From positions 62,001 through 126,000 of the forward strand of contig NZ_JAGGPB010000025.1 of the NCBI RefSeq assembly GCF_018614055.1: a stretch of DNA of 64,000 bases. The letters are read 5' to 3'. Below are positions 60,714 to 64,000 of this stretch, piece after piece (position 1 is the stretch's first letter; every line of letters begins with the position of its first letter). Under the pieces are notes generated by a model. The model was not told the DNA's origin and did not search any database. It was given only the letters and a program-made list of their open reading frames with translations. Both the position numbers and the translations under genes were made by a program. Origin of the DNA: Streptomyces sp. ISL-98 (GTDB taxonomy: Bacteria > Actinomycetota > Actinomycetes > Streptomycetales > Streptomycetaceae).

Positions 60714-62036
60714 TCAGAAGCCGGGCGTCCCCCGCCCCGCGACCGCGGCGGCTTCGAGTCCTCGCGTCCGGTAGCTGTCGGCGTCGAGGGTGACGACCTC
60801 CGCGTGATGAGCGAGGCGGTCGACCGCTGCTGAGGCAACCCCGGCGTCGCCGAACACCTCCTCCCAGCGGCCGAACGGGCGGTCGCTGGTGACGATCAGC
60901 GAGGCCCGCTCGTAACGGCGCGAGACGAGCTGGAAGAGGAGGTGGGGCGCCTCTCCCTCCAGAGGTACGTAACCCAGCTCGTCCACGATCAGCAGCGGAT
61001 AGTCGTCCAGCCGCGCGAGCTCCTTCGTCAGCCGTCCCGCGGCCTTCGCGTCACCGAGGCGGGCGGCCCACTCGGCCGCGGTGGCGAACAGGACCCGGTG
61101 GCCGGCCTGGCACGCGCGTACGCCCAGCGCGACGGCCAAGTGCGTCTTGCCGGTGCCCGGAGCGCCGAGGAACACCACATTGCCCTTGCGGCCGACGAAG
61201 TCGGCCTTGCCCAGCCGGGCGAGGGTCTGCGGGTCGGGCGAGCGCAGGTGAGTGTCGTCGAACATCTCCAGGACCTTGCGCGCGGGGAATCCGGCCGCCT
61301 CGATCCGCTCCTCCGCCGCGGAACCCGGCTCCTCGGCCCCGCCGTCCCGCTGCCGCGGCAGGACCGGCGACTGCGACCCGTGTGCAGAGTTTCCCCTGCT
61401 CTCGTGCGAGGCCATGGGGCCGGACATGTACGCGAGGATGGCCGCCGAGGCGATGAACGCCATGTGGATTACCGTGCCCCAGAGCAGGTCGTGCTGGGGC
61501 GTGTGGTGCACGTCCACGAACATCTGCAGCAGGTGCACCGACGAGATCCCGACGATGGCGGTGGCCAGCTTCACCTTCAGCACATTGGAGTTGACGTGCG
61601 AGAGCCACTCCGGCTGGTCACGGTGGCCCTGGAGCCCAATCCGGGAGACGAAGGTCTCGTACCCGCCGACGATCACCATGATCAGCAGATTGGCGATCAT
61701 CACGACATCGACCAGCTTGAGGACGGCGAGCATGACGTGGGTCTCGTCCGCCCGCCCGCTCACGACGTGGTCGATGAGATGCCACAACTCGTTGAAGAAT
61801 TTGTAGACGTAGACCCCTTGAGCGGCCACCAGGCCGAAATACAGAGGTGCTTGGAGCCATCGGGTGGCGAACAACGCGCACCCGAGCGTCATCATGGTCG
61901 ACGGGGACGACTGGGAAGAGGCGGGACGGGACAACGGCACCTCCGGCAGTGGGAAGAGATTCGTATTCTTGTGGGCCACCACCGAAAATCTGAATTCCCG
62001 CCACCCTTTGGGGTTAATAGAATTCCAGTAGGACAA
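60714..62036 (-). CDS. in-frame fusion of a UPF0114 membrane protein and an IS21 IstB ATPase fragment
   Basis: One continuous frame of up to 440 codons joins two families. The first part (about 45-220) is a YqhA/UPF0114-type membrane protein: FATRWLQAPLYFGLVAAQGV, ELWHLIDHV, LVDVVMIANLLIMVIVGGYE, WLSHVNSNVLKVKLATAIVG and HMAFIASAAILAYMSGPM. After ASHES it continues as an IstB-like ATPase of IS21: ERIEAAGFPARKVLEMFDD, Walker A VVFLGAPGTGKTHLAVALG, Walker B LLIVDELGYVPLEGEAPHLL and VTSDRPFGRWEEVFGD. The IstB N-terminus and the IstA gene are missing. Insertion of IS21 into the 3' end of the UPF0114 gene explains it. The true start is uncertain. Confidence 0.82.
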   Translation of the reverse strand: MSYWNSINPKGWREFRFSVVAHKNTNLFPLPEVPLSRPASSQSSPSTMMTLGCALFATRWLQAPLYFGLVAAQGVYVYKFFNELWHLIDHVVSGRADETHVMLAVLKLVDVVMIANLLIMVIVGGYETFVSRIGLQGHRDQPEWLSHVNSNVLKVKLATAIVGISSVHLLQMFVDVHHTPQHDLLWGTVIHMAFIASAAILAYMSGPMASHESRGNSAHGSQSPVLPRQRDGGAEEPGSAAEERIEAAGFPARKVLEMFDDTHLRSPDPQTLARLGKADFVGRKGNVVFLGAPGTGKTHLAVALGVRACQAGHRVLFATAAEWAARLGDAKAAGRLTKELARLDDYPLLIVDELGYVPLEGEAPHLLFQLVSRRYERASLIVTSDRPFGRWEEVFGDAGVASAAVDRLAHHAEVVTLDADSYRTRGLEAAAVAGRGTPGF

Positions 62037-62054
62037 CGCCTCTCGCGGACCGCC

Positions 62055-62120
62055 GCAGCGGCGTGACGGTGGAGACCGCCGGCGAACTCAGAACGAACCG
62101 CGACGCGTTCTCGGCGATCT
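62055..62120 (-). pseudogene. possible aldo/keto reductase C-terminal relic
   Basis: The minus strand reads EIAENASRFVLSSPAVSTVT followed by P. The RF.LS.PAVSTV.PG motif is found in the last barrel strands of many aldo/keto reductases. Only about 20 residues match, so this is a weak call. Confidence 0.3.
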
Positions 62121-62219
62121 CGTCGGGACACCGACTCCGTGCACAAGCCGGCAGCAGCGCGTCGGCGGGCGCCTGGTCGAAGGCTTGCTCTGCGGCCGCA
62201 CCGGTTTCACACGACGTCG

Positions 62220-62408
62220 TCAGTCGGTATCCGTCGCGGCCAGCACCGCCATACGCCGACGGTCCGGAGCAACAGCCAGAGCGACCCCCAGGTCCGCCAG
62301 GAAGACTCCGTCACCTTGCGCGAGACGGCGTTCCGCCACGGCCCATACGCCTGTGACGTCCTTCAGGTCCGGCAACGTCGTCACGATCTTGTGTATCTCA
62401 TCAGCCAC
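62220..62408 (-). CDS. small hypothetical ORF
   Basis: A 62-codon frame from GTG 62408, with VADEIHKIVTTLPDLKDVTG followed by a helical stretch. No family recognised and no ribosome binding site. Its composition is protein-like, so it may be a fragment of a decayed gene between the IS21 remnant and the DUF429 gene. Confidence 0.3.
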   Translation of the reverse strand: MADEIHKIVTTLPDLKDVTGVWAVAERRLAQGDGVFLADLGVALAVAPDRRRMAVLAATDTD

Positions 62409-62447
62409 GACGCATGAGCCTATGCCGTCAGCCGCCTTCCGCTCCGG

Positions 62448-63152
62448 TCAGTACCAGATCGCGACAGCCCGGCCACGGCTGTCGTATTGCGGCGGGTCGG
62501 GGAGGGGCTGCGCGCGGCCCTGGGCGATCCGTTGTGCGCTCCATGCTGCGGCAGCCGCGTCCAGTACGTCGTCCGGCGGCACGCGCCCCACGTCCCCCAG
62601 CTCGTCGGGGAGGACGACACCGGCGGCCTCGAGGAGCGAGCGTCGTGCCATCTGACCCGCCCAGCTCTTCTTGCGGTGCGGAAGCGGTGTCTTCCCCGCC
62701 AGCGCCCAGAACGACACCTCGGGGTGCACTTCGAAGAGCCGGTCGGCCCCGGCGTCCGCCAAGCAGCCGTTCGCCTCGCGGAGTTTGACGGCGAGGCCCC
62801 AGCTCTGGCGGCTCAGCCCGGCTCCGGTGAGTTCCCGGCACCGGCGGTTCGCGGCCTCGTAGTGCTCCTCCTGCCACACCGCGTGGGGCGGCACCCGGAA
62901 GACGCTGCCCCTCAGCCGGCCCAGCAGGGCCGCCGCTTCCGCCTCCGCGCGCCGCCATCCCGTATCGAGGAGACCCAGCGGCATGTCCACGGCCACGACT
63001 TCGACGCCACCGCCGCCGCTCCGGGCCTCCCCTGCCTCGCGCAGCAGGGAGCGAACGTCGGTGGCCAGGCGTGCCCCCGCGAATCGGGCGTCCCGCAGCT
63101 CGACCGCCACCCACCCCGCCGTGCACGCATCGACGCCCAGGACCGCCACCAT
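62448..63152 (-). CDS. DUF429 protein (RNase H-like fold)
   Basis: A 234-residue protein of the DUF429 family, predicted to adopt an RNase H-like nuclease fold. Diagnostic blocks: VLGVDACTAGWVAVELRD start, EVVAVDMPLGLLDTGWRRAE, RLRGSVFRVPPHAVW, LFEVHPEVSFWALAGKTPLP and PPDDVLDAAAAAWSAQRIA, with conserved acidic residues (D in GVDACT, D in AVDMPLG, DD near the end) that could bind metal. No function established. Its ATG at 63152 follows one base after the TGA of the upstream methyltransferase (TGAcATG), so the two are translationally coupled. Confidence 0.88.
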   Translation of the reverse strand: MVAVLGVDACTAGWVAVELRDARFAGARLATDVRSLLREAGEARSGGGGVEVVAVDMPLGLLDTGWRRAEAEAAALLGRLRGSVFRVPPHAVWQEEHYEAANRRCRELTGAGLSRQSWGLAVKLREANGCLADAGADRLFEVHPEVSFWALAGKTPLPHRKKSWAGQMARRSLLEAAGVVLPDELGDVGRVPPDDVLDAAAAAWSAQRIAQGRAQPLPDPPQYDSRGRAVAIWY

Positions 63153-63153
63153 G

Positions 63154-63828
63154 TCACCCAGCATCCCCGAACGGCGTCGTCGGGGGATAGCCGTATGCCC
63201 CGAACAGGCGGACGAAGCGGGCCGGTACGACGTTCCCGCGGTGCTCGAGGCCGTGGGCGGTCCGCTCGTACAGCTCGACTTCCTCCTGGCCGCCCGGGCC
63301 GATCGGCTGGACGAGGCGGCCGCCGATCCGCAGTTGTTCGACCAGCGGGGGCGGCACTTGCGGAAAGGCGGCGCAGACGACGACAGCGTCGTAGGGGGCA
63401 TGGGCGGCCATGCCGAGGGTGCCGTCGCCGACGACGATCTCGACGTTCTCCACGCCCTCGTCGGCGAGGTTGGCGCGGGCCTCCTCCGCCATGTCGGGCC
63501 ATCGCTCGACGCTCACGACGTACGTCGCAAGGCGTGCCAGCAGTGCGGTCTGGAAGCCGTATCCGGTACCGATTTCCAGGACGTTCTCGCTCCCGGTGAG
63601 GTCGAGCGCGTCGATCATCATGGCGACGAGGGAGGGCTGCGTCGTCACCTGACTGTGGCTGATGGGGATCGGCGCGTCCGTGTACGCCGACGCGCGGTAC
63701 GAGGCGGGTACGAATGCCGAGCGCGGGACGACACGCATGGCGTGCAGCAGGCGCTCATCCCTCACACCGGCGGCGCGAGCGGCCCTCACCAGGTTTTCAG
63801 GGGTGAGGTCCGGGCCGGGGTGGGTCAT
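63154..63828 (-). CDS. PCMT-family SAM-dependent methyltransferase
   Basis: A 224-residue protein-L-isoaspartate O-methyltransferase-like protein. It has the PCMT substrate-entry block VPRSAFVPASYRASAYTDAP with PISHSQVTTQPSLVAMMIDA, motif I VLEIGTGYGFQTALLARL, motif II VVSVERWPDMAEEARANLAD and VVCAAFPQVPPPLVEQLRIG. Such enzymes repair isoaspartyl damage; distant members methylate other substrates. It overlaps nothing but abuts both neighbours (5 bases after the upstream SDR-type gene, 1 base before DUF429), forming an operon. Confidence 0.92.
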   Translation of the reverse strand: MTHPGPDLTPENLVRAARAAGVRDERLLHAMRVVPRSAFVPASYRASAYTDAPIPISHSQVTTQPSLVAMMIDALDLTGSENVLEIGTGYGFQTALLARLATYVVSVERWPDMAEEARANLADEGVENVEIVVGDGTLGMAAHAPYDAVVVCAAFPQVPPPLVEQLRIGGRLVQPIGPGGQEEVELYERTAHGLEHRGNVVPARFVRLFGAYGYPPTTPFGDAG

Positions 63829-63833
63829 CGCGT

Positions 63834-64000
63834 CTATTCGGGCTGGTGGGTGCGCAGCCAGTCCGACCAGGTGGTGTCGCCGAGGCGGCCGTTCGGGGCG
63901 GTCATGTCGCGGGCCGCTCGCCGGAGACGTGCGGGCGCGGGTACGTTCAGCACCCGGAATTTCCGGCCGCGGGCCTGCTGCCACTGCCTGACGAGATCAC
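63834..64000 (-). CDS. NAD(P)-binding SDR/NmrA-type protein, C-terminal part
   Basis: Partial gene running off the right edge. The minus-strand frame reads DLVRQWQQARGRKFRVLNVP, APARLRRAARDMTAPNGRLG, then DTTWSDWLRTHQPE before the TAG at 63836-63834. The pattern (a basic VLP.P stretch, a small helix, then T.W..WL) is typical of the end of NmrA/atypical SDR proteins. Only about 55 residues are present, so the family is an inference. First visible gene of the methyltransferase-DUF429 operon. Confidence 0.6.
   Translation of the reverse strand, partial: DLVRQWQQARGRKFRVLNVPAPARLRRAARDMTAPNGRLGDTTWSDWLRTHQPE

Noticed and set aside
1..64000. CRISPR arrays, rRNA genes, prophage or conjugative modules
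   Set aside because: No regularly spaced repeats, no rRNA-like sequence and no phage structural or conjugation genes were seen.

Overview
The window has the codon bias, high G+C and gene content of a Streptomyces chromosome: a SARP/AfsR-type regulator, a TipA-like MerR protein, SpoIIE-type phosphatases, a two-domain terpene cyclase of the geosmin-synthase type and many secreted lipoproteins and hydrolases. Very few core genes are present (nadE, an rsgA GTPase, an extra methionine aminopeptidase). Insertion-sequence relics, frameshifted genes and truncated operons are common, which suggests an accessory region such as a chromosome arm.

Layout. 0.2-9.1 kb: nadE; an IS5-type relic; a DUF2867-TetR-DUF2867 operon with its own palindromic operator; a Tat-exported alpha/beta hydrolase; an ISL3-type relic; an imine-reductase-like enzyme behind a MerR-type promoter; a YihY/BrkB membrane protein; a large lipoprotein. 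9.2-17 kb: a DyP peroxidase fused to a bulb-lectin domain, co-directional with a secreted copper-radical oxidase; a GNAT acetyltransferase; a carbonic anhydrase translationally coupled to a SulP transporter. 17-29.6 kb: signalling and regulation (PAS-GAF-SpoIIE-HATPase phosphatase, SARP regulator, membrane SpoIIE phosphatase, TipA-like regulator) mixed with esterases and an F420-type oxidoreductase.

29.6-34.2 kb is a graveyard: an IS110 C-terminal piece, an intact guanine-deaminase-like enzyme, remnants of a xanthine-dehydrogenase operon (a FAD-subunit stub and a DUF3830/molybdopterin-subunit chimera), a macro-domain relic and an alpha/beta hydrolase with a one-base frameshift that displaces its catalytic His. 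34.3-45.8 kb: LuxR-TPR regulator, berberine-bridge-type flavoenzyme, two-component system divergent from a DUF998 membrane protein, an AidB-like acyl-CoA dehydrogenase with its TetR, and an MFS exporter divergent from a MarR regulator around a clear operator.

45.8-64 kb: FG-GAP secreted protein, SMI1/HEAT protein, a map-xre divergent pair around a short palindrome, rsgA, a MerR-GyrI regulator behind the two-domain terpene cyclase, a winged-helix HTH_42 protein, a frameshifted secreted SGNH hydrolase, aldo/keto reductase, EEP-family phosphatase, an SDR and a glycosyltransferase that truncate each other at a deletion scar, a UPF0114 membrane protein fused in frame to an IS21 IstB ATPase piece, and a coupled methyltransferase/DUF429 pair. 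The best candidates for new biology are the terpene cyclase-MerR unit, the oxidase/DyP-lectin pair, the DUF2867-TetR-DUF2867 operon and the map-xre switch. No CRISPR array, rRNA or complete tRNA was seen.
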